Origin: a virus
Virus record (IMG/VR): IMGVR_UViG_3300042884_001120
Coordinates: 1-64,000 of that record
Length of the DNA: 64,000 bases
Strand: one strand, 5' to 3'
Part shown: one piece after another, positions 38,359 through 47,374 of the stretch
Numbering within the stretch: position 1 is the stretch's first letter
Layout: every line of letters starts with the position of its first letter
Program-made: the position numbers and the translations under genes
The notes under the pieces: generated by a model
What the model saw: the letters and a program-made list of their open reading frames with translations, nothing else
What the model was told of the DNA's origin: nothing
Databases searched by the model: none

Positions 38359-39392
38359 AAGTATACAACATTACCAATTTTTTTTAACGACTGATTGATT
38401 TTTGATAGTATCATTGGATCAATTGCTTTTAGTTTAGATATTTCTTCTAGCGCATCTTTGAACATTTGTGAGTTTTCTAGAATATATTTCTGAGATTTTT
38501 CGTCAGAGAAAAATACTGCTGTAAGTCGTTCGTTATTAATTAGCGGCAAAAAGAATTTTAAATATTCTTTGTTTCTTTTAATTATTGGCAGAGATCCTTG
38601 GAAATTGTTTTCATTTGTAAAAAACTCCCGTGTTTCTTTGCCATTTTTTTCTTCAAACAGTTGTTTAATCTTGCTCTCCAAACTGCCAACTTGCAATGTA
38701 ACTAATAGTTTTGTGGGATTAGTTTTTTCATCTAAAACGTCGTATATATCGCCCCCTTCATTAAAAACTTCAAGCGCATAATCTAAACGCCTTGGTGACA
38801 CTAGTTTTTGAGCGTCTTTGGGTAATCCATCCCACCACTCAATTGCTCCATGGGCAATTTTAGTTCCGAATTTATTATTAAAATAATCGAAATCAGGAAC
38901 ATAGGGAACTTTGATTTTAATTTGAAAGCGGTCAATTTGTGCCGAATCTAGATTTTCCACATCGTATGTTTCATCCTCGTCATCCGAGGGATTAATTGCC
39001 GCCCATACTACTTTTAGATTAGGAAATTTTCTGCCATTAATGCTTTTAAACTGTATTAATTCCATGGTAGCATTTCTGACTTTCTTGTGGCTTCTGTTAT
39101 ACTCATCGAAGAACATTGCTTTTAAATTAGTATTGATCATTTGTTTCGGCAATATAAAATCCAAACAAGGTTCATTATTTATTTTCGATTCTTTGGGTAC
39201 ACCAATTAAATCTGTCCATGGGTCTAGGGTACTAGAAGAGAAATATATCCAGTTATTCTCGCCAAATTCTTCATTAAAGATTTTTTGAATCAATGCTGTT
39301 TTACCAACTCCGTGCTTGCCCTCTAGCATTACATTTTTATTTAATTTTAAATAAATTCGAAGTTTGTTTTCTAATTCTTGCGAGTTTAGCAT
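38355..39392 (-). CDS. MoxR-type AAA+ ATPase
   Basis: 345 residues. Walker A is MLEGKHGVGKTAL (~residue 25), Walker B AMFFDEYNRSHKK (~95), sensor 1 VVWAAINPSDD (~135), Arg finger region SAQIDRFQIKI and sensor 2 VSPRRLDYALE. The C-terminal helical region is long. MoxR AAA proteins act as chaperones with VWA partners that load metals or remodel complexes. It follows directly the VWA gene at 39425, so the two form a pair. Cytoplasmic. Confidence 0.85.
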   Translation of the reverse strand: MLNSQELENKLRIYLKLNKNVMLEGKHGVGKTALIQKIFNEEFGENNWIYFSSSTLDPWTDLIGVPKESKINNEPCLDFILPKQMINTNLKAMFFDEYNRSHKKVRNATMELIQFKSINGRKFPNLKVVWAAINPSDDEDETYDVENLDSAQIDRFQIKIKVPYVPDFDYFNNKFGTKIAHGAIEWWDGLPKDAQKLVSPRRLDYALEVFNEGGDIYDVLDEKTNPTKLLVTLQVGSLESKIKQLFEEKNGKETREFFTNENNFQGSLPIIKRNKEYLKFFLPLINNERLTAVFFSDEKSQKYILENSQMFKDALEEISKLKAIDPMILSKINQSLKKIGNVVYF

Positions 39393-39424
39393 AAAGGTAT
39401 ATTATTTCATTTTTGTATAAATGT

Positions 39425-40681
39425 CTACTCAAAATTTTCTAAAAGGTATGTTTTGCACCCTCTCGGAATGTATCTTTGGCAATTATCCTTGGTTAAAAAC
39501 CAGCTCCATTTTTCTTGTTCTTTATCAGGTATAGGAGGATAGTCTCCATAACCATCAGTCAAAACCCAAACATAAGGATTTGCGTTCTTTTGCTTATATA
39601 CAAAATCACTAATACACCTAAAGCTCGTGCCACCAAAGCCAAATAATTTTTTATCTTTCATGTTGACTTTGTATACTTGCGTATCAAAACAATAATACTC
39701 AACATCGAATTTATCTTTATTAATACTGTTAGCTGCATCAAAGAAGCGTTGTGCTAGTCCTTGACATGAGCCACTTGTGTCCATAAAAAAATAAGTCTTG
39801 ATTTTGTCTTTATTTGTTTTTCTTATACTAAACTCAATTTCAGATGGCAGGCAAATATCAGATATGATATTGTACATCCTTCTATCTCTTAACGCCCAAT
39901 AAGAGTCGGTTGTTTCTTCTTTTCCAAAACTTTTTTCAAACCGTTTAATAATTGTTTCCCATTTGGATTTTTGTTTTATTGGTTTCTTTTCTAGTTTTTT
40001 TATTAAATTGCCACTTTGCGATCCAGCTATCTTATCGCTATTATTTTCGTTTTTGCTATTCTGTTCACTTCTTTGTGCAATATTTTTTAAAATATCTGCT
40101 TCCTCGTCAGAAAGTGAGTTTATTATTTTTTGTGCGAAATCTTCTGGAATATCTAGTCCCGAGTGATTGTTCACGTAAGATTGTGAGTTTTGTGGAACCT
40201 CTATGTTTTCTTCTATAATTTTATTTAAATAGTATTCAAAACTATTTTCCCTTAAAATTTCTGGTTTATTTTTAAATATAGAATTAAACCAAACATATTC
40301 ATTTTTCGGATCTATTTCTATTTTATTAAAGCCAAAATACTTTACAAGTGACTCGTTTACTACTATATCCATCGCGCAATTAGCTTGTTCAATATTTTGC
40401 GCTAGTTTTTTCTTCCCGCGTTTGCCGTGAGAGTTAATTACATGCATACACTCATGACAAATAACAAATTGCTTTTTTCTTTCTGAAATGGATTTCCAGA
40501 AATCTTCGTTAATTAAAAATTCCACACATTTGCCATCGTTATTAAAGCTAACACACGCTGTGTCGATTTCTTCTGAAAAACATGGCTTTATTAATCTCCA
40601 GAATTGGTAAAATATCGCATGATAATTTACCAAAGAATTTAAAATTTTTTGATATTCTTGGAAATCTAATGCTTTTGACAT
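39425..40681 (-). CDS. VWA domain protein with HExxH motif (DUF2201-like)
   Basis: 418 residues. FVICHECMHVINSHGKRG at ~75 is an HExxH zinc site inside the putative metallopeptidase-like region. After a variable Ser/Asn/Glu/Lys linker (~205-230), the C-terminal VWA domain has the MIDAS motif FFMDTSGSC (~295), FGFGGTSFRC (Thr ligand) and VWVLTDGYGD (Asp ligand). The HExxH-VWA fusion beside a MoxR ATPase is a known bacterial pairing of unclear function. Probably co-transcribed with 38355. Confidence 0.82.
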   Translation of the reverse strand: MSKALDFQEYQKILNSLVNYHAIFYQFWRLIKPCFSEEIDTACVSFNNDGKCVEFLINEDFWKSISERKKQFVICHECMHVINSHGKRGKKKLAQNIEQANCAMDIVVNESLVKYFGFNKIEIDPKNEYVWFNSIFKNKPEILRENSFEYYLNKIIEENIEVPQNSQSYVNNHSGLDIPEDFAQKIINSLSDEEADILKNIAQRSEQNSKNENNSDKIAGSQSGNLIKKLEKKPIKQKSKWETIIKRFEKSFGKEETTDSYWALRDRRMYNIISDICLPSEIEFSIRKTNKDKIKTYFFMDTSGSCQGLAQRFFDAANSINKDKFDVEYYCFDTQVYKVNMKDKKLFGFGGTSFRCISDFVYKQKNANPYVWVLTDGYGDYPPIPDKEQEKWSWFLTKDNCQRYIPRGCKTYLLENFE

Positions 40682-40682
40682 T

Positions 40683-40934
40683 TTAATGTATGATTTTTTC
40701 AGTTCTGGTTATTATAGAAATATATCCACCATTAGGTAATGGTCTTAGGTCCACCCTGCACTGATCTGTAAATCTTTTTTTACTATTGTACATTCTAGTA
40801 TTGGCATCATTACATGCATTAAATGATGTTGAACCAAGTCCAATTATTGTTACTTGCCTATACTCTGGAGGTTTGATATCAGAACAAAAAGCTGAACTCG
40901 TTCCTAATAGGATTGCTAATAATATTGTCTTCAT
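40683..40934 (-). CDS. small exported protein
   Basis: 83 residues. MKTILLAILLGTSSAFCSD is a signal peptide with likely cleavage at SSAF-CSD. The mature part has three Cys (ACNDANTRMYNSKKR, DQCRVDL), typical of a disulphide-linked periplasmic protein. Its promoter has exact leaderless register. Joined to the VWA gene by TAA-A-ATG. Confidence 0.55.
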   Translation of the reverse strand: MKTILLAILLGTSSAFCSDIKPPEYRQVTIIGLGSTSFNACNDANTRMYNSKKRFTDQCRVDLRPLPNGGYISIITRTEKIIH

Positions 40935-40969
40935 GTAATGAAGATAGTATCATTTTAACATTCCGTCAA
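40935..40969 (-). promoter_or_regulatory. promoter, leaderless register
   Basis: TTGACG (40964-40969), 17-base spacer, TATCTT (40941-40946), six bases, ATG at 40934. Confidence 0.6.
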
Positions 40970-41246
40970 TCTTTTTTTGTAGATTGTCTGCTTCGGTATA
41001 ATAACCAGCATTTGCCAAAACTGATGGGGTATAGCAAACATATGTCTCGTCTACAGAGGACATTTTGTCATTTGAAACCATAATTACCATGCCCAAATTA
41101 GGTGGCGACGGAATGTCTAGGGCGCTATTGCTTTTTTTTATTAAAGTTTCTATAACTAGCGTGGCTAATTCCATAGGGTTAGAATCCTTAGGTGCCGTTA
41201 ACTGTTCTTGCCAGTCACAACCTTCAATTGTCCATAATGCGTTCAT
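40950..41246 (-). CDS. hypothetical protein
   Basis: 98 residues, MNALWTIEGCDWQEQLTAPK, mostly helical and acidic, with YTEADNLQKKIDGML at the end. No recognised domain. Overlaps the following promoter. Confidence 0.5.
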   Translation of the reverse strand: MNALWTIEGCDWQEQLTAPKDSNPMELATLVIETLIKKSNSALDIPSPPNLGMVIMVSNDKMSSVDETYVCYTPSVLANAGYYTEADNLQKKIDGMLK

Positions 41247-41281
41247 TATTGCATTATAAGTTAATATTTATTTAATGTCAA
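41247..41281 (-). promoter_or_regulatory. promoter, leaderless register, full consensus
   Basis: TTGACA (41276-41281), 17-base spacer, TATAAT (41253-41258), six bases, ATG at 41246. Both hexamers are perfect. Confidence 0.8.
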
Positions 41282-41286
41282 TTAAA

Positions 41287-42579
41287 TTAAGCGCCAACCT
41301 TCTTACTGGGCGACCAAGACCACTGGCATGACCAGTATCTTGCTTTCCATTTTGGACCCGGATTGTCACAATTATGTCTTGATCTAAAGTTTTCTCTGCG
41401 CTGTGGTATGTCGCGCTTAATTTCCATATTTGGGTCGCCGAACCTTACAATAACAACATTACCACTTTCATTTTTAGTATACACCGCAAATTTTTTGGGG
41501 CCATTTGGAGTTCTGAATGGCCTATTTAATGTAACTTTACTGCCTTGGTATTCAGCGCCTTGAGCTTTTTCCCAAGCATCTGGTGAGGGACGATCTTTAT
41601 CTCCAACCTTGGCTGGTTTATAATTTTTCCCCTCTCTTTTTTTCTTGCGTCTTATATTCTCCCAAAGACCGGGCCTTTCTTTTGCAATGTCGTATTGAAA
41701 CGTATCCGCCTCATTAAGGGCAATTTCTTCATTACTTACATATTCGCTCTCTTCTGGAATATAAAGATTATCAACCGTAAGATCTTCTGCGGTCATATAT
41801 TCTTCAGTTTCATTCTCGGTTTCTTCGCCGGATTCATTTTCTGTTTCCTCTGTATCTTCTGTCTCCATGGTGTCCATGGTGTCCTCGTTTTCTGTTTCGG
41901 ATTCAGTTTCATCCTCGTCGGACTCGTCTGTAAATAGTATGTAATCAGCAACATCCTTAAGATTATCATCAATAATGGCTATTTTCCCCTGTAGCCAAGG
42001 CTCTGTTAAGTTGTATTTGGCGTTCTCGTCGGCTTCCAATGCCATGAAAATAGAGTCAATCCTAGCTTTAATTGATTTCAATGAAGATAGCGACATACCG
42101 AGAAATTCAGCTTGATAGTCTTCAATGGTATCTTCAGAGGCTTTGATTTTATACTCATCCTTAATTGACTGGGGAAGTGCTTTTACAAAGTCAGCACCTC
42201 TTGATCTTACCTTTTTTACTAGTCTACGCTTAAAATCATTGTAATCCTTCCCCTTGCTACGTCCAAAGCTATTAACGGCATCTTTAACGTCAGCTGGCGT
42301 TACGATGGGGAAACTTCTTTCGTTTGGGTATAGGAAATCACTATTTTTTAATTCGCTACGCTTTTTGCCCCCATAAGTTTTTTGGGCAGAAAATAAAACT
42401 TCATTATCACCACTTCCCACTACTGCGGTTGCTTCTTTTTTTGCACTGTCCCACTGTGTATAGCAGATAGCAATTCTTTGCTTTTGATCTGGAAAGTCTT
42501 TAGCTGTTTGGTTGTCGCCAATACAACGTGATACGAACTCAGAACGCTTTTCTTGTTTTTTGGGACTAGGAAGTGGCAT
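41287..42579 (-). CDS. head-related phage protein with acidic linker
   Basis: 430 residues. The N-terminus (KKQEKRSEFVSRCIGDNQTA, then PDQKQRIAICYTQWDSAKK) is the short module found in prohead and portal-associated proteins of many phages. Residues ~220-265 are an acidic Glu/Asp/Thr repeat (ESETENEDTMDTMETEDTEE). The C-terminus has KKFAVYTKNESGNVVIVRFG and RSRHNCDNPGPKWKARYWSC, a frequent module in large-phage head genes. It may be a scaffold-protease-type fusion, but no catalytic site is clear. A GTGTAATTA motif lies 14 bases upstream. Confidence 0.65.
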   Translation of the reverse strand: MPLPSPKKQEKRSEFVSRCIGDNQTAKDFPDQKQRIAICYTQWDSAKKEATAVVGSGDNEVLFSAQKTYGGKKRSELKNSDFLYPNERSFPIVTPADVKDAVNSFGRSKGKDYNDFKRRLVKKVRSRGADFVKALPQSIKDEYKIKASEDTIEDYQAEFLGMSLSSLKSIKARIDSIFMALEADENAKYNLTEPWLQGKIAIIDDNLKDVADYILFTDESDEDETESETENEDTMDTMETEDTEETENESGEETENETEEYMTAEDLTVDNLYIPEESEYVSNEEIALNEADTFQYDIAKERPGLWENIRRKKKREGKNYKPAKVGDKDRPSPDAWEKAQGAEYQGSKVTLNRPFRTPNGPKKFAVYTKNESGNVVIVRFGDPNMEIKRDIPQRRENFRSRHNCDNPGPKWKARYWSCQWSWSPSKKVGA

Positions 42580-42625
42580 AGAGTTATAGTATATAATTAC
42601 ACTTTTAATTAATAAAAATCAATAT

Positions 42626-45163
42626 TTATTTTAAATCACGCATATTCTTGTATATCTTACAGTCTTGCTTGATGATCTTGTCGGCAAAAATTGCATCACT
42701 GCCCTTTAATCTGCCCTTAATAGCTACTATATCGCCTTCCTCTGGAAAACTACCTCCATTATCATACTTGCATTCATCTAATAACCCCTGCTTTCCATCA
42801 AATAGTAAACAAGTAATTGTTCCCGTGTCATCTGCGACTACCGCTTTATAGAATTTATTACCATTCTTAGATTTGGACTGTTTGCACTCAAGCACTTGTC
42901 CAACGGCTAAAACCTTGTCATTTTCCTTTCTATTTTGTTTAATATACTCTATGGTATTGAATTCATTATTTTTCTTTTTAAATAGTCTTGTTAGGTTTTG
43001 GCTATAGCTAAAACCAAGGCAATTTCTTTCGTAGAAATAATTTGTTACGTCTTCGTTTCTACTATTTAGCATATAGATATCCTTATAGGTATTATATTTA
43101 CTTTTTATAGTTTCAAAACGACTATCCTTAATCTGAGCTTTGTCATTCAATAGCTTAATAATTAGCAAGATATCCTTGTTATCAGTGTCATCATGTACAT
43201 CTTTAACTAAACGCTTCTCTCTATCAGTTAGTAAATTATAGGTTTGTGCCTCAAGAACTAACCTAGTTCTTTTCGTTTCTAAATCATCTAAAGAACCAGC
43301 CTGTATCAAAGAGGAAAGCACTCCAATATTTAAACCTGCCTGTTTTGCGGCAACAAAACAGTCGATCTTGCTATCATATTCGCCACGGAATTTGATTAAT
43401 TTTTCCATCGCGCTATCTGAAACCCCCTTAATTGCGCTTAGTCCATAACGAATATTATTTCCATCTATTTTAAATTTCATGTCAGACTTTAATAAGTGTG
43501 GGGGTAGCAACTTAATTCCAAAATGGGGAAGTTCTTGCTGCATTTTTCTAATTTCCTCCATTGGGTCTGGAAGACGCTGGCTAGCATTTAGACATGCTGT
43601 AAAGAATTGTAATGGATATTTATACTTAAGATAGACGGTAAGCGCGCCAAGGTAAGCCGTTGCCATTGAATGTGACTTATTGAATGAATAGTCCGCCGAA
43701 TCGCTACAAACCTTCCAAATAGCCTCTGCTACTTGCTCACCGAATCCATTCTTTTCACAAGTTTCAAATACTCTATCCTTCCATTTGGGCATCTCATCAC
43801 GCTTCTTTTTGCCAATAACTCGTCTAATGATTTCCCCCTCATCTGCCGAAAACCCAACGGCTACCAGACTTTGAATAAGTTGTTCTTGATAAAGTGGAAG
43901 ATTTCTACTTTCCGCAAAAACCTCCCTCAATTTCTCGTGTGGCGGCTCACCTGACATGCAAACATATTTATCTTCATATGCTAGCGCGCCAGGTCGAGCT
44001 ATAGCGTTTACATCGCTAAGTTCCTGAATATTTGCTGGTTTGATTTTTTGACATACTCTATACGCGCAATCAGCACTGATTTGATAAAGGCCGTAGGGTT
44101 TTAAATTATCGCTTTGTAAATGTTTATAAACATCAATATTTGTATCAAGCTCGATATCTTCAATTGATTCTGGAATATTTTCGAAAATATCTTTAATAAT
44201 TTCATTGCTTGTTAGACCAAGAAGATCAAGTTTAATGCCAAATTTTGCGGCAGTGTTCATTTCGTAAGAAATACTTATCTCACCTTCTTTATTTAATTCT
44301 ACTGGAATAAATTCGTTTAATGAAGAATAAGATATGAAATATCCACTAGCATGTGTTGATTTACCACGAATCAGGTCTCTTAACTTAAGGGCTACTCTAT
44401 AAGACTCGGGGTACGAGTCCGCCCATTCTTTAAACTTTTCGCTATTCTTGTAAGAGTCCTCAATATCCTCAACTACTCCAAAGGTTTTGCCAATGGTGTC
44501 GGATAGGTCAGAAGCCATTTCTTCTGTAGCTTCATTTATTATTTTAAAAACATCTTTTACTAGAATTTTACCAGAAAAAGTTGAAAGTGCTGCAATTTTA
44601 GCAACCTTGTTCGGATAGCAAGATTTTAGCCATTCAATTATCTCTTCCCTAACGCCACCCAAGTTAATATCAACGTCTGGAGCAAGATCTCCCTGTATAT
44701 ATGTCACACCATCAATAATTTCCTTCTTTGCTCTTACTCTCGAAATAAATCGTGTAAAAAATAGTTTTTTATCTATTGGGTCAACCCCTGTTACCCCAAT
44801 CAAAAAGAATATTAAACTACCAGCCGCACTACCACGACCCCAATCAATGAATGCGCCCATTTGTCGTGCTTTGTTAATTACTCTCCAAACCAACAGGAAA
44901 TAATCCACAAATCCTAGATCCTGAACAATTACGAATTCTTCTTGAAGTCTCTCGATATATTTAGGCCATAAATCTTTATTTACCTTATCTCTAAAAGAAA
45001 TCCAACCTTGGTTAATTAATTGTTGTAAAAACTCATCATTATTATTTACAGGCTTCGCAATAATATTTTTCTCGCTATCCGTAAGATCAATGCTTGGTAA
45101 GCGAACCAAGTTGATGTTATCTATTTTTATTTGACCGAATTCTTTAAGAAATTTATTGTTCAT
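42626..45163 (-). CDS. dnaE: DNA polymerase III alpha, polymerase core (lacks PHP)
   Basis: 845 residues from ATG at 45161-45163. Replicative polymerase of the C family. The palm motif WGRGSAAGSLIFFLIGVTGV, the Asp pair APDVDINLGG and the third Asp in KLDLLGLTSNE are present. These are followed by SFNKSHSMATAYLGALTVYL, the HhH-type YGLSAIKGVSDSAMEKL and a C-terminal OB fold (VLAVGQVLECKQSKSKNG). The N-terminal PHP domain of normal DnaE is absent here and encoded separately at 46628. The upstream ATG-less extension overlaps the endonuclease gene and is rejected. A TTGCGA-N17-TACCAT promoter overlaps the endonuclease 3' end. Confidence 0.93.
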   Translation of the reverse strand: MNNKFLKEFGQIKIDNINLVRLPSIDLTDSEKNIIAKPVNNNDEFLQQLINQGWISFRDKVNKDLWPKYIERLQEEFVIVQDLGFVDYFLLVWRVINKARQMGAFIDWGRGSAAGSLIFFLIGVTGVDPIDKKLFFTRFISRVRAKKEIIDGVTYIQGDLAPDVDINLGGVREEIIEWLKSCYPNKVAKIAALSTFSGKILVKDVFKIINEATEEMASDLSDTIGKTFGVVEDIEDSYKNSEKFKEWADSYPESYRVALKLRDLIRGKSTHASGYFISYSSLNEFIPVELNKEGEISISYEMNTAAKFGIKLDLLGLTSNEIIKDIFENIPESIEDIELDTNIDVYKHLQSDNLKPYGLYQISADCAYRVCQKIKPANIQELSDVNAIARPGALAYEDKYVCMSGEPPHEKLREVFAESRNLPLYQEQLIQSLVAVGFSADEGEIIRRVIGKKKRDEMPKWKDRVFETCEKNGFGEQVAEAIWKVCSDSADYSFNKSHSMATAYLGALTVYLKYKYPLQFFTACLNASQRLPDPMEEIRKMQQELPHFGIKLLPPHLLKSDMKFKIDGNNIRYGLSAIKGVSDSAMEKLIKFRGEYDSKIDCFVAAKQAGLNIGVLSSLIQAGSLDDLETKRTRLVLEAQTYNLLTDREKRLVKDVHDDTDNKDILLIIKLLNDKAQIKDSRFETIKSKYNTYKDIYMLNSRNEDVTNYFYERNCLGFSYSQNLTRLFKKKNNEFNTIEYIKQNRKENDKVLAVGQVLECKQSKSKNGNKFYKAVVADDTGTITCLLFDGKQGLLDECKYDNGGSFPEEGDIVAIKGRLKGSDAIFADKIIKQDCKIYKNMRDLK

Positions 45164-45195
45164 ACTTCGATTGAAGATAATGGTAGCATATTTTT

Positions 45196-45975
45196 TTAAT
45201 AATCGCAAGATTTTATAAAAAGAGATTTATATGTATCAAATTTTCTATGCAATTTAAAGGATAATTTTTTTTTATAAATATAGTCTAAAAATATTTTTTG
45301 ATTTTTTTTGTGTAAAATCTCAAACCTAGAAAAACTAGTAGTAGATGTTTTGTATCTATAAATGTTATATTTAATATTTAAATTAGTACTTAATGTAATT
45401 AAAGCGTCCCATTTTTGATGATAAGATCCACATATTGTTAGTGTCTTTGAAATATGCCCATCGGCATCAAACCATCCTCTAAAAAAATGGTTATGTAGTT
45501 TATGCGGAATCAAAGAAAGTATTTTTACTGGGCTTTCTAGGGATTTATTGCAAAAATCGCTATTTTGCAAAAATATTGCTAATTTTTTATGGTTAAAATA
45601 AAACATGGTCTGGGGTTTCCAATTAGATTTTTGTGGTTTTTTTTGATGTATTTTCCACCTATTATCAAATAGGTTTTTAATATCTATAGCGTCCTCGCGC
45701 TTTATCGTAAGAGAAACGTGCCCCCCTCTTGAGGTGCTTTTTACTGTGCCATCTCCCCAAATAAAACCCAATAAATAAGAAATATTTTCTGTATTTATAT
45801 GAATAAAATCATTAATATTTGAATTATTTTCTCTGCAATTGGTTTTTATTTTAAGCTCACTAGCTACTCTCCTGATGGAGTCGGAACTTCTATTTATATA
45901 TTCTTTAACTTTTTTACAGCCGCCGTTTGGGTAATGTATCCTAATAATTTGTTTTTCGTAATCAGAATACTTCAT
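45196..45975 (-). CDS. free-standing LAGLIDADG homing endonuclease
   Basis: 259 residues. Two LAGLIDADG motifs, YLLGFIWGDGTV (~residue 65) and FFRGWFDADGHI (~165), each ending in the catalytic acid. The N-terminus (YEKQIIRIHYPNGGCKKVKE, SIRRVASELK) is a helix-turn-helix. No intein splice motifs and no intron ends are visible, and it does not interrupt a frame. It sits between the exonuclease and polymerase core genes. It has a late-type motif GTGTAATAT six bases before the ATG, unlike its replication neighbours. Confidence 0.88.
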   Translation of the reverse strand: MKYSDYEKQIIRIHYPNGGCKKVKEYINRSSDSIRRVASELKIKTNCRENNSNINDFIHINTENISYLLGFIWGDGTVKSTSRGGHVSLTIKREDAIDIKNLFDNRWKIHQKKPQKSNWKPQTMFYFNHKKLAIFLQNSDFCNKSLESPVKILSLIPHKLHNHFFRGWFDADGHISKTLTICGSYHQKWDALITLSTNLNIKYNIYRYKTSTTSFSRFEILHKKNQKIFLDYIYKKKLSFKLHRKFDTYKSLFIKSCDY

Positions 45976-45981
45976 GTAGTT

Positions 45982-45990
45982 ATATTACAC
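45982..45990 (-). promoter_or_regulatory. late-type promoter motif GTGTAATAT before homing endonuclease
   Basis: GTGTAATAT, then six bases, then ATG at 45975, minus strand. Same element and spacing as at 58591. Confidence 0.6.
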
Positions 45991-46005
45991 TACATTGTGT
46001 GCCAA

Positions 46006-46638
46006 CTACACCTCGATGGCATATATCTGTTTCATAAATATTTTAAATACTAACGAGTTATCGTACAGTGAGTCATGCGCTTTATTTTCATCGTAGTCAA
46101 TATCATACACAGAACAAAGATGTTTAACAGATGTTTTTAATCCTCTTTGTCTAAAGTTTTGCATTTGAAAATTCCAACCACTACGATCTTCGGGTATTGA
46201 TTTAAGCCCTAAGTATATACCCTTTTGCATTGATTGTACATCAAGAATTCTATCTACATAAGAATAATCAGTCTCTAATCCCGCCGCCTTTCTTAAGTTA
46301 TTGTGTTGATAAACATCGAAACCAAGTAGGTTTGCACCAATAATTATATAGTCTTTATTGTAAAGATATTTATCAAAATCAGTAACAACCTTTTTAGGAT
46401 CTTCTGACTTTTTTGCCCAAGCCGCCCTATCAAAGCGTGTTATTTTGGCGGCACCATCAGACATCTTTAAATCATCCCAATAAATAAATCTATCTTCATT
46501 TTTTATAATTTTATTACCTTCTGCAATTGACCAGCTTAATTGCCAAGGCCTTGAATTTGCCAAGTTTAAACTTTCGGTTTCAGTGTCGAAAATTAAATAT
46601 TTCTGTTTTTTCTGAAAGCGTAAAAGATTATCTTGCAT
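46006..46638 (-). CDS. DnaQ-like 3'-5' exonuclease (DEDDh)
   Basis: 210 residues. ExoI motif YLIFDTETESLNLANSR (D-x-E), ExoII GANLLGFDVYQHNNLR (Asp) and ExoIII KAHDSLYDNSLVFKIFM (H-x4-D), so the DEDDh class. It probably proofreads for the phage polymerase. It is encoded between the PHP-like gene and the polymerase core and overlaps the PHP-like gene by 11 bases, so the three are co-translated parts of one replicase. Confidence 0.88.
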   Translation of the reverse strand: MQDNLLRFQKKQKYLIFDTETESLNLANSRPWQLSWSIAEGNKIIKNEDRFIYWDDLKMSDGAAKITRFDRAAWAKKSEDPKKVVTDFDKYLYNKDYIIIGANLLGFDVYQHNNLRKAAGLETDYSYVDRILDVQSMQKGIYLGLKSIPEDRSGWNFQMQNFRQRGLKTSVKHLCSVYDIDYDENKAHDSLYDNSLVFKIFMKQIYAIEV

Positions 46639-47374
46639 TGTTCATTGCCTCCATACAGAATTCATTGCTTCCAAAGTGGGATAGTTCCGGCTTCTGAAAG
46701 TTTGATCTATTTAAAATACATCTATAAGTCATATAAGCATTAAAATCTGATTTATTATTATAATAGATAGTCTTACTTTCTATCTGGTCATACTTTATAC
46801 TTGATTGTATCTGTTTTTTTACAATACTGTCAAATGGTAAATTGTTATTTTCTATTGAAATATATGGGCTTGTAAAATCTATGTCCGGAATACAATAGTG
46901 ACCATGTAATAAATTATTGAATATAAATGAATCGTAAAATGGAATTAGCATTAATAAATTTTTAGTCCAATTCTTTTTTAAGATATTATAATCTAACCGT
47001 GGCTTACCATTAAAATTACCAATAGTAGTTGAGATATTATGAAGTTTAACTAGATCGGTAAAGCTATTGCTTTTAGCGAAAATAATCAACTTGCCTTCAG
47101 TTTGAGTAGAGGCATCTGTTTTATCTTCTATATTATTACATACGCTTACTCTAAAACCATAACGTAAATTTAGCCCGGCATTAGACGCGTTTTCATATGC
47201 TTCAACCATACCGCTTAAATTATTATCTGCAATAAAAACATCTTTAATATCGTTATCTTTACAGATATCAAATACTGAATCTGCTCGATTCAATTTCCTA
47301 TCGCTAATATCCGTACCCTTATCAAGGGTTAGTATGGACGTTAGAGAATAATTTGATCTAAATATTGGTATCAT
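46628..47374 (-). CDS. split-off PHP-like N-terminal part of DNA polymerase III alpha
   Basis: 248 residues. The order matches the DnaE N-terminus: IPIFRSNYSLTSILTL (where active PHP domains have HxHSxYS), SVFDICKDNDIKDVFIADNN, GMVEAYENASNAGLNLRYGF, KLIIFAKSNSFTDLVKLHNI, and ending SHFGSNEFCMEAMNNAR, which corresponds to the PHP-palm junction of DnaE. The metal-binding His pair is replaced by Arg-Ser-Asn, so it is probably structural. It precedes the exonuclease, with the homing endonuclease and polymerase core downstream. Confidence 0.75.
   Translation of the reverse strand: MIPIFRSNYSLTSILTLDKGTDISDRKLNRADSVFDICKDNDIKDVFIADNNLSGMVEAYENASNAGLNLRYGFRVSVCNNIEDKTDASTQTEGKLIIFAKSNSFTDLVKLHNISTTIGNFNGKPRLDYNILKKNWTKNLLMLIPFYDSFIFNNLLHGHYCIPDIDFTSPYISIENNNLPFDSIVKKQIQSSIKYDQIESKTIYYNNKSDFNAYMTYRCILNRSNFQKPELSHFGSNEFCMEAMNNAR

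Noticed and set aside
45196-45975. Intein or group I intron at the LAGLIDADG gene
   Set aside because: No host frame continues on both sides in one gene, no splice-junction residues, and its own start, stop and promoter motif are present.
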